From: CAXDOZ01 sp963991145
GTDB taxonomy: Bacteria; Bacteroidota; Bacteroidia; Chitinophagales; JABDMM01
NCBI GenBank assembly: GCA_963991145.1
Contig: CAXDOZ010000028.1
Span: 1-24,651 of the forward strand
Reading direction: 5' to 3'
DNA length: 24,651 nt
Shown piece after piece: positions 15,912-24,413 of this stretch. The stretch's first letter is position 1. Every line of letters begins with the position of its first letter. Below the pieces are notes generated by a model. That model did no database searches, was not told the origin of the DNA, and saw only the letters and a list, made by a program, of their open reading frames with translations. Position numbers and translations under genes: made by a program.

Positions 15912-16128
15912 AGCGACAACGCAAAACCTGATTACACCCTTAAATATTGGATTAAAGATTTGCTCTATTGACAAGTTGATTGTCAGGATTTAGATTGCAA
16001 ATCATTAAAAATCACCGAGATACGCTCTTCTCATTTGTAACATCAATGGAGGAGAAACGTACACATGGTTAAATTTTGCTAATTGTAATTAACTAACATT
16101 CAATTAGCGTAACAAAAAACTTTTAGTG
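15912..16128 (+). other. Long untranslated leader with inverted repeats before the T9SS cargo gene
   Basis: No open frame of note. It holds TGACAA-GTTGA-TTGTCA (15969-15985), GATTT...AAATC just after it, and GCTAATTG (16078-16085) with CAATTAGC (16101-16108) around a 15-base AT-rich loop, close to the ATG at 16129. If transcription starts at the TACCTTTGC near 15903, these fold in the 5' leader. Known riboswitch classes were not recognised by eye. Confidence 0.4.
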
Positions 16129-17457
16129 ATGAGAGCAACAACGCACACTAAAGTCTTTGTCGGTTTGGCTATATGCCTATGCCTTATTGCTGGTGAGTTA
16201 GGTGCTACTACCTACACTTCTACTAGTGATGGCGCCTATGACAATAATGGAACCTGGGATATCTCTGCTCCGGGAAACACTCTCGATGCAGGTGATAGTG
16301 TCATTATCAACCATGATGTGACCTTTGATGCAAAGCTTACTATCAGAGGAGTTCTGATCGTAAATGCAGATGCTTCACTAGTTGAGGATGGTAGTCAGAA
16401 TATCGACGTAGGAAAAGGGACCACCAACAGTGGTGTGATCTATAACTACGGTTACATTCAGGCTAAGGATCTAAAAGTAGAGCCGGATAATGGCGCTTCA
16501 ACATCAGACCCATATCCAGTAATGCACAACTTTGATACTGTTGTTGCTGAAAAACTAAATATTGGCAACGGTGAGGGAGTTGGTACTTATTACAATGAGA
16601 TTGGCTCAGTTACAACAACAACAGCAGAACTTCATATTGATGGAGTTCTATTCAATTTTGACACCATGTATGCAGAAGTAAAATTCAAAGTACATGGTGG
16701 ATTTATCAATGAATGTGGTTACATCGAAACACCTCTACTAGATATAGATGAAAACCAGGGAAGACCAGGTGAGTTCAACTGTATTAGAATGTGTCAGAAC
16801 AATGGTTTCGATCCTGTCTTTGATGTTGATGGAACGACATATGCCGATAAACAAGATGCCTACATTTTAGCTGATACAGCTGAGATGAAGGTTGATATTG
16901 ACAGTACTGTGATCTGCGGATTTAGCGTAGAAGGAAACGCCCTTTCACTTCCGATTGAACTTCTGAGCTTTGATTGCGAAGCTGTAAACAATGCCGTTAC
17001 GATTAGCTGGGTAACTGAGCTTGAGATCAATAACTATCTATTCGAGATCGAAAGAAGTATTGACGGAGAGAACTGGGAAAGGGTCGCTGAGGAATTTGGT
17101 GCAGGTAATTCAACAGAAGATAAATACTACTCGATCATTGATGAGGATCCGATCTTTGGAGTATCTTATTATCGTTTGAAGCAGATCGATTACGATGGAA
17201 GATTTGAGTACTTCCCCGCTAAGTCGGTTACGGTTGAGTCTACAGCGGTAGGAATCTACCCAAATCCAACATTCGGACAGGTTTACCTTAGATCAGTGCC
17301 ATCAAACACTATTGTCAAAGTAGCCAATATGATGGGTGAGGTACTGATGACTTCATCATCTACTGATCAAAACATTGAAATCGACATGGGAAGCTTACCA
17401 ATGGGAATGTATATCATCTCCGTTGGCAATGATTCTCATCTTATCCAGAAGTATTAA
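16129..17457 (+). CDS. T9SS-secreted surface protein with C-terminal sorting domain
   Basis: A 442-residue protein exported by Sec and then by the Bacteroidota type IX system. Residues 1-26 are a signal peptide. The middle (about 30-280) is rich in short strands and T, D, N and G (DAGDSVIINHDVTF, LTIRGVLIVNADASLVEDG), typical of G8-like or right-handed beta-helix surface proteins. Residues about 285-370 form a fibronectin-like unit (IELLSFDCEAVNNAVTISWV, SYYRLKQIDYDGRFEYF) often seen just before the sorting domain. The end, from about 373, is a type A sorting domain (IYPNPTFGQVYL ... GMYIISV). It may be an adhesin or surface-layer component; no catalytic motif is evident. ATG 16129 is preferred to GTG 16126. 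Confidence 0.88.
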   Translation: MRATTHTKVFVGLAICLCLIAGELGATTYTSTSDGAYDNNGTWDISAPGNTLDAGDSVIINHDVTFDAKLTIRGVLIVNADASLVEDGSQNIDVGKGTTNSGVIYNYGYIQAKDLKVEPDNGASTSDPYPVMHNFDTVVAEKLNIGNGEGVGTYYNEIGSVTTTTAELHIDGVLFNFDTMYAEVKFKVHGGFINECGYIETPLLDIDENQGRPGEFNCIRMCQNNGFDPVFDVDGTTYADKQDAYILADTAEMKVDIDSTVICGFSVEGNALSLPIELLSFDCEAVNNAVTISWVTELEINNYLFEIERSIDGENWERVAEEFGAGNSTEDKYYSIIDEDPIFGVSYYRLKQIDYDGRFEYFPAKSVTVESTAVGIYPNPTFGQVYLRSVPSNTIVKVANMMGEVLMTSSSTDQNIEIDMGSLPMGMYIISVGNDSHLIQKY

Positions 17458-17479
17458 GCCCTTCGGGCCGATTAGGCCC
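17458..17479 (+). terminator. GC-rich hairpins after the T9SS cargo gene
   Basis: GCCC-TTC-GGGC (17458-17468) directly follows the stop, and GGGCC (17465-17469) can alternatively pair with GGCCC (17475-17479). The two stems exclude each other. There is no T tract, so this is a weak terminator or an RNA-stabilising hairpin. Confidence 0.4.
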
Positions 17480-17512
17480 AGAGATATACTGCTCATTTCC
17501 AATTTAAAAGGC

Positions 17513-17521
17513 GACCTTTGC
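17513..17521 (+). promoter_or_regulatory. Putative -7 element of the DEAD-box helicase gene
   Basis: GACCTTTGC ends 15 bases before the ATG at 17537, one mismatch from TAnnTTTG. The spacing matches the other candidate promoters; there is no clear -33 TTG. Confidence 0.4.
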
Positions 17522-17536
17522 GCCTTACAACTTACT

Positions 17537-19324
17537 ATGAACACATTTGCCGAAATCGGCCTTCGCGACGAGCTTGTACGCGCGGTAACCGAAATGGGTT
17601 TTGAACAACCCACCCCCATTCAAGCTGAAGCTATCCCGCATTTGCTCTCGTCTGAAGAAGATTTGACCGCATTGGCGCAAACCGGTACAGGCAAGACTGC
17701 CGCCTTTGGTCTGCCTACCATTCACCTGACCGATATTGGGAATAAGAACACCCAAACAATCATTCTTTGTCCTACCCGTGAGCTTTGTATTCAGATCGCT
17801 AAAGATCTCGCAGAGTACTCTAAGTTCCTCAAAGGACTAAGAATAGTCTCAGTCTATGGTGGAGCAAGTATTGACAGGCAGATAAAAGCTCTGAATTCAG
17901 GTGCCCAGATCGTTGTGGGAACTCCCGGTCGAACGGTGGATCTGATCAAAAGAAAGAAGCTGAAGCTCGGCAATATCGAAAGAGTCATTTTGGATGAGGC
18001 TGATGAAATGTTGAGCATGGGTTTTCAGGAAGACCTGGATTTCATTCTTGATCAAACTCCTGATCACAAGCAAACTCTCTTATTCTCAGCAACGATCTCA
18101 AAAGAGGTTTCCAGGATTGCTAAGAGATACATGACCAATCCTCTTGAGATCCAGATCTCAAAGACCAACTCTGCGTCAAAGAATGTTAGCCACGTTTACT
18201 TTCAGGTGCATGCTAAGGATAAGTATGAAGTCCTTAAGAGAGTAGCAGATATGAATCCTAACATCTATGGAATTGTATTCTGTCGTACCAGAAGAGAAAC
18301 AAAAGAGATCGCAAATAAATTGATGTCCGACGGCTATAATGCCGATGCGCTCCACGGAGATCTATCACAGGCTCAGCGCGATGAAGTGATGGGCACTTTC
18401 AGAAACAGAGTCCTTCAGTTACTGGTAGCTACTGATGTTGCTGCAAGAGGCCTGGATGTAAATGACCTAAGTCACGTCATCAACTATCATCTCCCGGATG
18501 ATATTGAAAGCTACGTTCACCGAAGCGGACGAACCGGTCGTGCAGGGAAATCAGGTGTTTCCATGGCGATCATTCACAGCAGAGAGCAGCGCAAGATCAG
18601 AGATATTGAAAAGCATGCTGGAATCAAATTCAAGCATGAGAAAGTGCCAACAGGCCAGGATATCTGCAGAAAGCAGCTTTACAACCTGATCGACAAGGTT
18701 GAAAAAGTTGAGGTTGATAAAACTCAGATCGATCAGTTCATGCCGGAGATCTACGCTAAACTGGAATGGTTAAGCAGAGAAGATCTTATCAAGCACTTTG
18801 TATCTGTTGAATTCAATCGCTTCCTATCCTACTATAAAGGAAGTAGAGACTTAAACGATAATCGTCCGGCCAAGAAGGAAAAGGACAGAAAGGAAAGGGC
18901 TACAGTTCGTGAAAAAAGGGAAAGAACCCAGTTCACTCGAATGTATATCAATGTAGGTTCCAAGAACAAGCTTTCTCCTGCCCGATTAATTGGTTTGATC
19001 AATGAAGGTCTTGACTCAGGTGATGCACCTGTAGGTAAGATCGAGATCATGAGGAACCTGTCATTCTTTGAGATCGAAGACAAATTTGCTCAACCTCTTA
19101 TCAAAGGACTTGAAGGTTCAATTTTTGAAAGAATTCCGGTTGAAATTGAGGTTTCTCATCATAAAGAATCTCATAATCCTCCCGTAAGGGAGAAAAAGTC
19201 AAAGTCTTACAGAAAGGGCTCTGATTCCAGTTCCGGCTCATCATACGGTGGAAGAAAACGTCGTGGAAAAGGCAAAGAGGATTGGAACAAAGGCGGCAAA
19301 GGCCGAAAAGGAAGACGCAGATAG
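17537..19324 (+). CDS. DEAD-box RNA helicase with DbpA-type RNA-binding domain
   Basis: ATP-dependent RNA helicase of the DeaD/CsdA group, 595 residues, acting on rRNA or mRNA. All core motifs are visible: Q motif GFEQPTPIQ, motif I AQTGTGKT (K53), Ia PTREL, Ib TPGR, II DEAD (D153), III SAT, IV IVFCRTR, V ATDVAARGLDV, VI HRSGRTGRAG. A helical linker is followed by a DbpA-like domain (FTRMYINVGSKNKLSPARLI ... VPIEIEV-like end) and a basic, Ser/Gly/Lys/Arg-rich tail of about 45 residues ending KGRKGRRR. DeaD proteins help ribosome assembly and growth in the cold. The same frame is open upstream to 17375 inside the previous gene, but ATG 17537 starts exactly at the conserved helicase N-terminus (MNTFAEIGLRDEL). 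Confidence 0.93.
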   Translation: MNTFAEIGLRDELVRAVTEMGFEQPTPIQAEAIPHLLSSEEDLTALAQTGTGKTAAFGLPTIHLTDIGNKNTQTIILCPTRELCIQIAKDLAEYSKFLKGLRIVSVYGGASIDRQIKALNSGAQIVVGTPGRTVDLIKRKKLKLGNIERVILDEADEMLSMGFQEDLDFILDQTPDHKQTLLFSATISKEVSRIAKRYMTNPLEIQISKTNSASKNVSHVYFQVHAKDKYEVLKRVADMNPNIYGIVFCRTRRETKEIANKLMSDGYNADALHGDLSQAQRDEVMGTFRNRVLQLLVATDVAARGLDVNDLSHVINYHLPDDIESYVHRSGRTGRAGKSGVSMAIIHSREQRKIRDIEKHAGIKFKHEKVPTGQDICRKQLYNLIDKVEKVEVDKTQIDQFMPEIYAKLEWLSREDLIKHFVSVEFNRFLSYYKGSRDLNDNRPAKKEKDRKERATVREKRERTQFTRMYINVGSKNKLSPARLIGLINEGLDSGDAPVGKIEIMRNLSFFEIEDKFAQPLIKGLEGSIFERIPVEIEVSHHKESHNPPVREKKSKSYRKGSDSSSGSSYGGRKRRGKGKEDWNKGGKGRKGRRR

Positions 19325-19355
19325 AACCTATCCTCAGCTTAAGGGTTTCTAAAGC

Positions 19356-19733
19356 ATGACAGTTAACGAAGTGCTTAGTAACCTTTCCTGGATAGATGCC
19401 GCCGCAGGTCCTGTTTGGATTGGACTCACCTTCATCATGTTCTTTATTATGATCAGGATCTATATCGATCTTGGTTGGGAGAACCCATACATGAAATGGA
19501 TGTATGTTTTGATTGGAGCAGTTTATGCATATCCGCTCTACACCGGTTTCTTTCAGTGGTTGACTATAGCCGAGATCGGTAACATTTTCACTTTGCTTCT
19601 AACAGCAGGTGTAGCAATAATTCTAACCCGATTCTCTAAGAAACTGTCTTTGCTTTTGATCCCACAAATGGTTTGGACATTAGTAGCCAGTATCTACATG
19701 GGTTTGGTCCTTATCAAAGAGCTTCCAGTTTAA
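19356..19733 (+). CDS. Small integral membrane protein, TspO/MBR-like
   Basis: A 125-residue protein with about four predicted membrane helices (around residues 18-36, 46-64, 70-90 and 98-120). The segment AAGPVWIGLTFIMFF and the ending LLLIPQMVWTLVASIYMGLVL resemble helices of the TspO/MBR (tryptophan-rich sensory protein) family, whose members bind porphyrins or related ligands. It is shorter than the usual 150-160 residues, lacks a first helix, and has an altered last-helix motif, so the relation is tentative. It lies 31 bases after the helicase gene and is convergent with the META lipoprotein gene, 19 bases away. The coding call is firm; the family is a low-confidence inference. Confidence 0.7.
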   Translation: MTVNEVLSNLSWIDAAAGPVWIGLTFIMFFIMIRIYIDLGWENPYMKWMYVLIGAVYAYPLYTGFFQWLTIAEIGNIFTLLLTAGVAIILTRFSKKLSLLLIPQMVWTLVASIYMGLVLIKELPV

Positions 19734-19752
19734 CCATTTAGCTGAGTGCTTC

Positions 19753-20574
19753 TCAATCCACGTGTTTGAATTTCGCCACCAGCTCCAGATCCTTCATGAG
19801 TTGGAGCTGATTGTCTTTGTATTTGAAGGTGAAGGTAGAATCTGAGAGAATGCTCGAGATGTAGCCGTACTCCTCTGCTCCCTGACAAGCCATAAGAGTG
19901 CTCATCATTGGGCCAAAGGTGATCTTATCTTCAATCACCAGGAAACTACCAGAGTAGTTGTTACATCCATCGTGACCCATCGCCATTAATTTCGTGGTAT
20001 TAAGTTCCAGAGTTGGAGCACCCTTTGGATAGAACTGTGCTTTGATCTCTTTTCCGTTAATCTCTGTTAAGACCCAAACGTCATGGAGTTTCGGATCAAT
20101 AACGTAATTGCCACAGCCTATATAGCTGGTGAACTCTGCTGCTCCCCTATCTCTTATCTTGACTTCAACATTTTTCTGGTATTCCATACCACTCATATTA
20201 TCCGAGCACGGACCATCAGTAATAAGAATCACCATATCGAAGCTCATTGAAGAACCGCTGTACTCAACTCCATTTTCGAGGATCTCCGCCTTTTGAGTTG
20301 GTATTGCTACATCGGCCTGGCCCAGTCGCTTTAATGTGAATTCACTGTCAAAATCTATATCAATCGCCCAGGAAGGCTCATTCCCAACTCCCCAAAAATC
20401 AATACCCTGACTATACTTGGTCCCATTCATATCTGTATATCCAGTTTCATTTACCGGCTCATCTCCAATGGCTGAATTGCCCGTAGTTTCTGCTTCAGAA
20501 GCTACATCTCTATTACAGGAAGAAAAAAATAGCACTACGCCTGCCAAGGCCAAATTCAACACTCCACGTCGCAT
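19753..20574 (-). CDS. META-domain (HslJ-like) lipoprotein with COG3650-like region
   Basis: A 273-residue predicted lipoprotein: lipobox FFSSC with C20 as the lipidated residue, then a low-complexity acidic linker. Residues about 58-160 (FWGVGNEPSWAIDIDFDSEF ... SDNMSGMEYQKNVEVKI) match the COG3650-type domain often found with META. Residues about 165-273 form a META/DUF306 domain (HDVWVLTEINGKEI, KLMAMGHDGCNNYSGSF, TFGPMMSTLMACQG), the fold of E. coli HslJ, linked there to heat and novobiocin tolerance. Molecular function is unknown; a periplasmic or envelope stress role is inferred. Three or more cysteines outside the lipobox may form disulfides. The 170 bases upstream hold only a possible promoter for the opposite unit. 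Confidence 0.87.
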   Translation of the reverse strand: MRRGVLNLALAGVVLFFSSCNRDVASEAETTGNSAIGDEPVNETGYTDMNGTKYSQGIDFWGVGNEPSWAIDIDFDSEFTLKRLGQADVAIPTQKAEILENGVEYSGSSMSFDMVILITDGPCSDNMSGMEYQKNVEVKIRDRGAAEFTSYIGCGNYVIDPKLHDVWVLTEINGKEIKAQFYPKGAPTLELNTTKLMAMGHDGCNNYSGSFLVIEDKITFGPMMSTLMACQGAEEYGYISSILSDSTFTFKYKDNQLQLMKDLELVAKFKHVD

Positions 20575-20704
20575 ATTCTTTTAATTTGAGATGCTTAATT
20601 TACTTGCTTTTACCATCATTTTAAGTGCTTTTAACAGAGTTTATAGAATTAGGGTTTTTGTTAGCAAAATTCTTCAAAATACACCATAAGTTATTGGTAA
20701 CGAG

Positions 20705-20738
20705 TTGTTTACACTCATTAAAACTAATTACCTTCTGC
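20705..20738 (+). promoter_or_regulatory. Promoter of the HMA protein-TonB receptor unit
   Basis: TTG (20705-20707) and TACCTTCTGC (20729-20738) are separated by 21 bases, a good fit to the Bacteroidota -33/-7 layout with one inserted base in the TTTG part. The start codon of the HMA protein is about 40 bases downstream. No metal-regulator operator was recognised. Confidence 0.45.
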
Positions 20739-20778
20739 AACTAGTTTGCGAAAATCCTATTTTAAATTTGCATCCATA

Positions 20779-21132
20779 ATGAGAGTATTAATAGTTACAA
20801 TAATCGCAGTGCTTCTGATTGGTTTTAACTCAGAAGCCATAGCCCAGGACAATCCCACCATTTCAGAAACTGATACGACTATCACAATTAAGGTAGGCGG
20901 AATTACATGCGCCGGAAATCTGGTTGAGATCAGTAAGAAACTGTCAGGTATCGATGGAATTAAAAGTTGCGCAGCAGCAGGTCCGGCAGCGGCTGTTTCA
21001 AAATTCGATATTACTTACGACCCTGCTGTAGTGGGAATGGAGCAGATCATTGCTGGTGTTGCCGCCACAGAATCTTGTGATATCCCCGACACCTACCCTT
21101 TCAAGGTTAAGACTAAAAAGAAAGCAGATTGA
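20779..21132 (+). CDS. Exported HMA-like protein with degenerate metal loop
   Basis: A 117-residue protein with a signal peptide (VLIVTIIAVLLIGFNSEAIAQ), so periplasmic. The mature part resembles a heavy-metal-associated domain (ITIKVGGITCAGNLVEISKK, then IDGIKSCAAAG and FDITYDP), but the loop is C44-A-G-N instead of CxxC: the second cysteine is missing. Other cysteines are C64 and C100, which may complete a site or form a disulfide. The gene stops four bases inside the next gene (TTGA: TTG start overlapping TGA stop), so translation is coupled to the TonB receptor. Such HMA-TonB pairs recur in Bacteroidota, and I infer delivery or sensing of a metal, perhaps copper. ATG 20779 is preferred to TTG 20746, because the signal peptide then starts normally. 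Confidence 0.83.
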   Translation: MRVLIVTIIAVLLIGFNSEAIAQDNPTISETDTTITIKVGGITCAGNLVEISKKLSGIDGIKSCAAAGPAAAVSKFDITYDPAVVGMEQIIAGVAATESCDIPDTYPFKVKTKKKAD

Positions 21133-23396
21133 GACTTGCTTTCTCTGCCATATTAGTTTCACTGGCATTCTTTAGTGCAAATAGCCAAACAATTACAGGA
21201 GGGGTAATGAATGAAGATCACGAAATGATCTTCGGAGCTACCGTATACTGGTTAGAATCCCAAAGTTTTACTACAACCGATGAGAATGGTTCATTCAGCA
21301 TTGAAAAGGCTGAAGGAGATCAAAATCTAATTGTAAGGGCCCTTGGTTTTGCAAGTGATACAATTGAGGTGGGAAATCAAACCACGCTTCATGTTCATAT
21401 GGCTGCAGCTGGACCTGAAGACGAAATTGTTATTGAGGAGAGAAGGAAAGGAACCATGTTTCTTCATAATTCAACATTTCAAACCGAGCAGCTTACCGAT
21501 ACCGAGTTAAAGAAGGCTGCCTGTTGTGATCTTGCCGGTTGTTTTAACACTACAGCTTCAGTACAGTCTAACACGACTGATGTAGTTACCAATGCCAAAG
21601 AACTCAGAGTTCTTGGTCTGAGTGGCGTATATAATCAGGTCTTACTTGAAGGCTTGCCATTCCTGCAGGGAGCATCCTATACCTATGGGATCAGCTCTAT
21701 CCCCGGTCCCTTGATCAGCAATATCTTTATTTCCAAGGGAGCAAATTCTGTCCTTCAGGGACATGAAAGCATCAGCGGTCAGATCAATGTTATTCTTAAG
21801 CAGCCTGATCAAGCCAAGTCGCTTTTTGTGAATGGATACGTTAACTCTTTCCTTGAGTCACAACTCAATGGTTACTTCACTGTAGGAAAGAAAAGGTGGA
21901 GTAATATGACAGCCTTTCATATGGCTCAGCCCGGTGTAAGAATGGATAGAGATGGAGATAATTTCATGGATTTTCCATTGACCCGTCTATATGAATTATT
22001 AAACAAGATAAAGTTTGGGAAGCCTGAGGATTTTGGATGGTCAGGTTGGATGGGACTTAGGTATGTCCACGAAGACAGAGTTGGTGGCCAAATGGATTTT
22101 GATCCTAAAACTGATCTTGGTGGAAACGAAGTTTTTGGTCAGGATATAGAGTTTAACCAACCTGAAGTGTGGCTTCAGGGAGCGTATAAATTCCACGATA
22201 AGTATCGCATTCGCCTTATGGCATCTGCACAGTTTCACCATCAAACAAGCTGGTACGGAAATAAATCCTACAAATCAAAGCAAGGCATGGTCAATGCCAG
22301 CCTTCAAAATGATTTTACCTACGGGAAAGGGGGATTTGCTGAAAGCAGCTTAAAGGCTGGAGTGAATTATAAATACCTCGATCTGCGTGAGACGATCATG
22401 TTTACCACAAATCCATACAACCTTAGCTATGCTGGTGATTATGTAAACACTCAGCACAGTCTAGGAATTTATGCGGAGAATAACCTCAAATTCAACGAAG
22501 GAAAAGGTGATTGGATCCTGGGTGGACGCCTGGACATCCACAATCAGTTTGGTACAAACTTCACCCCTAGAACATTACTTCGCTATAGTCCGGTTAAGAA
22601 CATGTCAATCAGAGGATCTGTAGGATACGGCTGGAGAGTAATGAACCTATTCCCAGAGAATTCGGGGATTCTAGCGAGTAACAGAGATATTATCATTGCA
22701 AATGACTTAAAGCCCGAAAGAGCTATTAATACCGGAGTTAGCTTCGCACAGACCTTTTACACCGATCCTGTAAACATTACCTTCTCTACTGATTACTACT
22801 ATACAAGATTCCTGAATCAGATCTTTCCTGATTACGATGTTGAGCCGCTTGAGATCCACGTTCAGAATTTTGAAGATAAATCTGTGAGTCATAGTTATCA
22901 GGCCGATCTGAACTTTGACATTATGGGATTGGTAGAGATCAGAACATCGTACAACTTCCTGGATGTTTACAGAGTAATGAATGGAGCGAGTTACACACTG
23001 CCATTCAACCCTAAACACAGAGTTCTAGCAGCTTTCTCCTTCTCTCCAATGAGTAATAAATGGTCAATTGACGCTAATATGCACTGGTACGGAAAGAGAA
23101 AACTTCCAAACACCAGCTCAAATCCACCTGAGTATCAAAGACCTGATTTTTCAGAGTCTTTTGCTACACTGGATGCCCAGTTCAGCTATTTCTTCAGCAA
23201 GTTTGAGCTATACTTTGGTGGTGAAAACATCTTCGATTTCCGCCAGAAGAAGCCAATTATATCCTGGGAAGACCCATTTGGCCAATACTTCGATACTAGT
23301 TCGGCATGGGGTCCCACCAGAGGAAGAGAATTCTACGCTGGTTTCAGGTTCTTTATGAATAGACCTAAGAAGAGTTCAACGAACGGGCACAACTAA
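21129..23396 (+). CDS. TonB-dependent outer-membrane receptor, metal-associated CC-motif type
   Basis: A 755-residue outer-membrane receptor. Order: signal peptide ending SANSQ, a carboxypeptidase-regulatory-like domain (TITGGVMNEDHEMIFGATVYW ... VRALGFASDTIEV), a plug domain (LRVLGLSGVYNQVLLEGLPF, SIPGPLISNIFISKGANSVL, SISGQINVILKQP) and a 22-strand-type barrel with many aromatic strand ends. The plug has KKAACCDLAGCF (C132, C133, C138), a motif I recall from Bacteroidota receptors paired with HMA proteins (commonly KAACCNLSESF). Transport is powered by TonB/ExbBD elsewhere. The TTG start at 21129 overlaps the upstream stop; the next ATG in frame lies after the signal peptide, so TTG is well supported. 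Substrate is inferred to be a metal or metal complex; it is not proven. Confidence 0.9.
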   Translation: MRLAFSAILVSLAFFSANSQTITGGVMNEDHEMIFGATVYWLESQSFTTTDENGSFSIEKAEGDQNLIVRALGFASDTIEVGNQTTLHVHMAAAGPEDEIVIEERRKGTMFLHNSTFQTEQLTDTELKKAACCDLAGCFNTTASVQSNTTDVVTNAKELRVLGLSGVYNQVLLEGLPFLQGASYTYGISSIPGPLISNIFISKGANSVLQGHESISGQINVILKQPDQAKSLFVNGYVNSFLESQLNGYFTVGKKRWSNMTAFHMAQPGVRMDRDGDNFMDFPLTRLYELLNKIKFGKPEDFGWSGWMGLRYVHEDRVGGQMDFDPKTDLGGNEVFGQDIEFNQPEVWLQGAYKFHDKYRIRLMASAQFHHQTSWYGNKSYKSKQGMVNASLQNDFTYGKGGFAESSLKAGVNYKYLDLRETIMFTTNPYNLSYAGDYVNTQHSLGIYAENNLKFNEGKGDWILGGRLDIHNQFGTNFTPRTLLRYSPVKNMSIRGSVGYGWRVMNLFPENSGILASNRDIIIANDLKPERAINTGVSFAQTFYTDPVNITFSTDYYYTRFLNQIFPDYDVEPLEIHVQNFEDKSVSHSYQADLNFDIMGLVEIRTSYNFLDVYRVMNGASYTLPFNPKHRVLAAFSFSPMSNKWSIDANMHWYGKRKLPNTSSNPPEYQRPDFSESFATLDAQFSYFFSKFELYFGGENIFDFRQKKPIISWEDPFGQYFDTSSAWGPTRGREFYAGFRFFMNRPKKSSTNGHN

Positions 23397-23470
23397 AAGA
23401 AATTAAAGGTTGAAAGGCACTGGTGAGCAATATCAACAGTTTAACTCTTCCTTTCTCGGACAATCAATAG

Positions 23471-23479
23471 TACCTTTAT
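23471..23479 (+). promoter_or_regulatory. Putative -7 element of the desaturase gene
   Basis: TACCTTTAT ends 27 bases before the ATG at 23507 and matches TAnnTTT of the consensus, with A for the final G. The 110-base gap shows no terminator for the receptor gene and no clear -33 TTG. Confidence 0.4.
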
Positions 23480-23506
23480 AGCTATTACCGGATTAATGCC
23501 CTAATT

Positions 23507-24409
23507 ATGCTAAGAAACAAAGCCGACATTCGATCAATAGGATTCATGCTTGTGGCTACAGCCATACTGATCATTATGTGGAATTATGGCCTTGACTTGC
23601 CATGGTATGCCTTTATTCCTCTATATATCATCCAGTTACAGTCTGCAGTATCAGTTGCTGTTATGGTTCACAACCATCAACACCTTCCAATGTGGACCAA
23701 TAAGATCATGAATTATTTCACTGACACATGGTTAACGATGTTCTACGGCTTCCCAATTTTTGCCTGGATCCCAACGCACATGACTAACCATCACGTGAAT
23801 ATTAATACAGAAGAGGATTATACCAGAACCTACAGGATCTCTAAGAAGAATAACCTCCTTACACTTATCACTTACCCTAGTTTAAGCGGAATGTGGCAGC
23901 AATCAGCTGTTGTAAGGTTCTTCATAGATACTTACAAGAGAAACAAATCTCGCTTCTATACTCAGTTATTCCAGATCCTGAGTCTTGTTGCTTTTGTACT
24001 GGTTGCCTTCATTCTTGACTGGAAAAAGGCTTTGCTCTTTGTGTTCATCCCTCAGCAAGTTTCACTTTACAGTGTGTTGATCTTCAATTATGTTCAGCAT
24101 GTACATGCTGATGAGAATACGAAGTACAATAACTCTAGAAACATGACTGGCTGGTTATTGAACTTCCTTTTGATCAATAATGGATACCACATGGCTCACC
24201 ACCTTTATCCAAAGGTTCACTGGGCTGATCTGCCAAAGAAGCACAAGGAAATTGAGGATAAGATCCACCCTGATCTGATCGAGAACGACTTCGGTTGGTG
24301 GCTTCTAAAGACTTATGTCCTAAGCATCTTCATCTCAAAATACCGCTCTAAGCAAATGCGATTTGAGAATGAAACCGAGCAGCCAAAGCTCGTAGAATCT
24401 GCTGCTTAA
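23507..24409 (+). CDS. Membrane fatty-acid desaturase-like di-iron enzyme
   Basis: A 300-residue integral membrane protein with several hydrophobic helices and the three histidine clusters of membrane di-iron desaturases and hydroxylases: HNHQH (H55, H57, H59), HMTNHH (H91, H95, H96) and HMAHH (H228, H231, H232), the last followed by LYPKVHW. The proteins in this group introduce double bonds into acyl chains or hydroxylate carotenoids or other lipids using oxygen and an electron donor; no donor gene is adjacent. The head box HxHxH is shorter than in classical acyl-CoA desaturases (HxxxxH), so a hydroxylase-like activity cannot be excluded. ATG 23507 starts a normal hydrophobic N-terminus. The 110 bases to the preceding receptor gene suggest a separate transcript. 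Confidence 0.88.
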   Translation: MLRNKADIRSIGFMLVATAILIIMWNYGLDLPWYAFIPLYIIQLQSAVSVAVMVHNHQHLPMWTNKIMNYFTDTWLTMFYGFPIFAWIPTHMTNHHVNINTEEDYTRTYRISKKNNLLTLITYPSLSGMWQQSAVVRFFIDTYKRNKSRFYTQLFQILSLVAFVLVAFILDWKKALLFVFIPQQVSLYSVLIFNYVQHVHADENTKYNNSRNMTGWLLNFLLINNGYHMAHHLYPKVHWADLPKKHKEIEDKIHPDLIENDFGWWLLKTYVLSIFISKYRSKQMRFENETEQPKLVESAA

Positions 24410-24413
24410 CTCC

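Noticed and set aside
17375..17536. N-terminal extension of the DEAD-box helicase
   Set aside because: It lies largely inside the preceding gene in another frame and across hairpins and a promoter-like element; the helicase domain begins exactly at ATG 17537.
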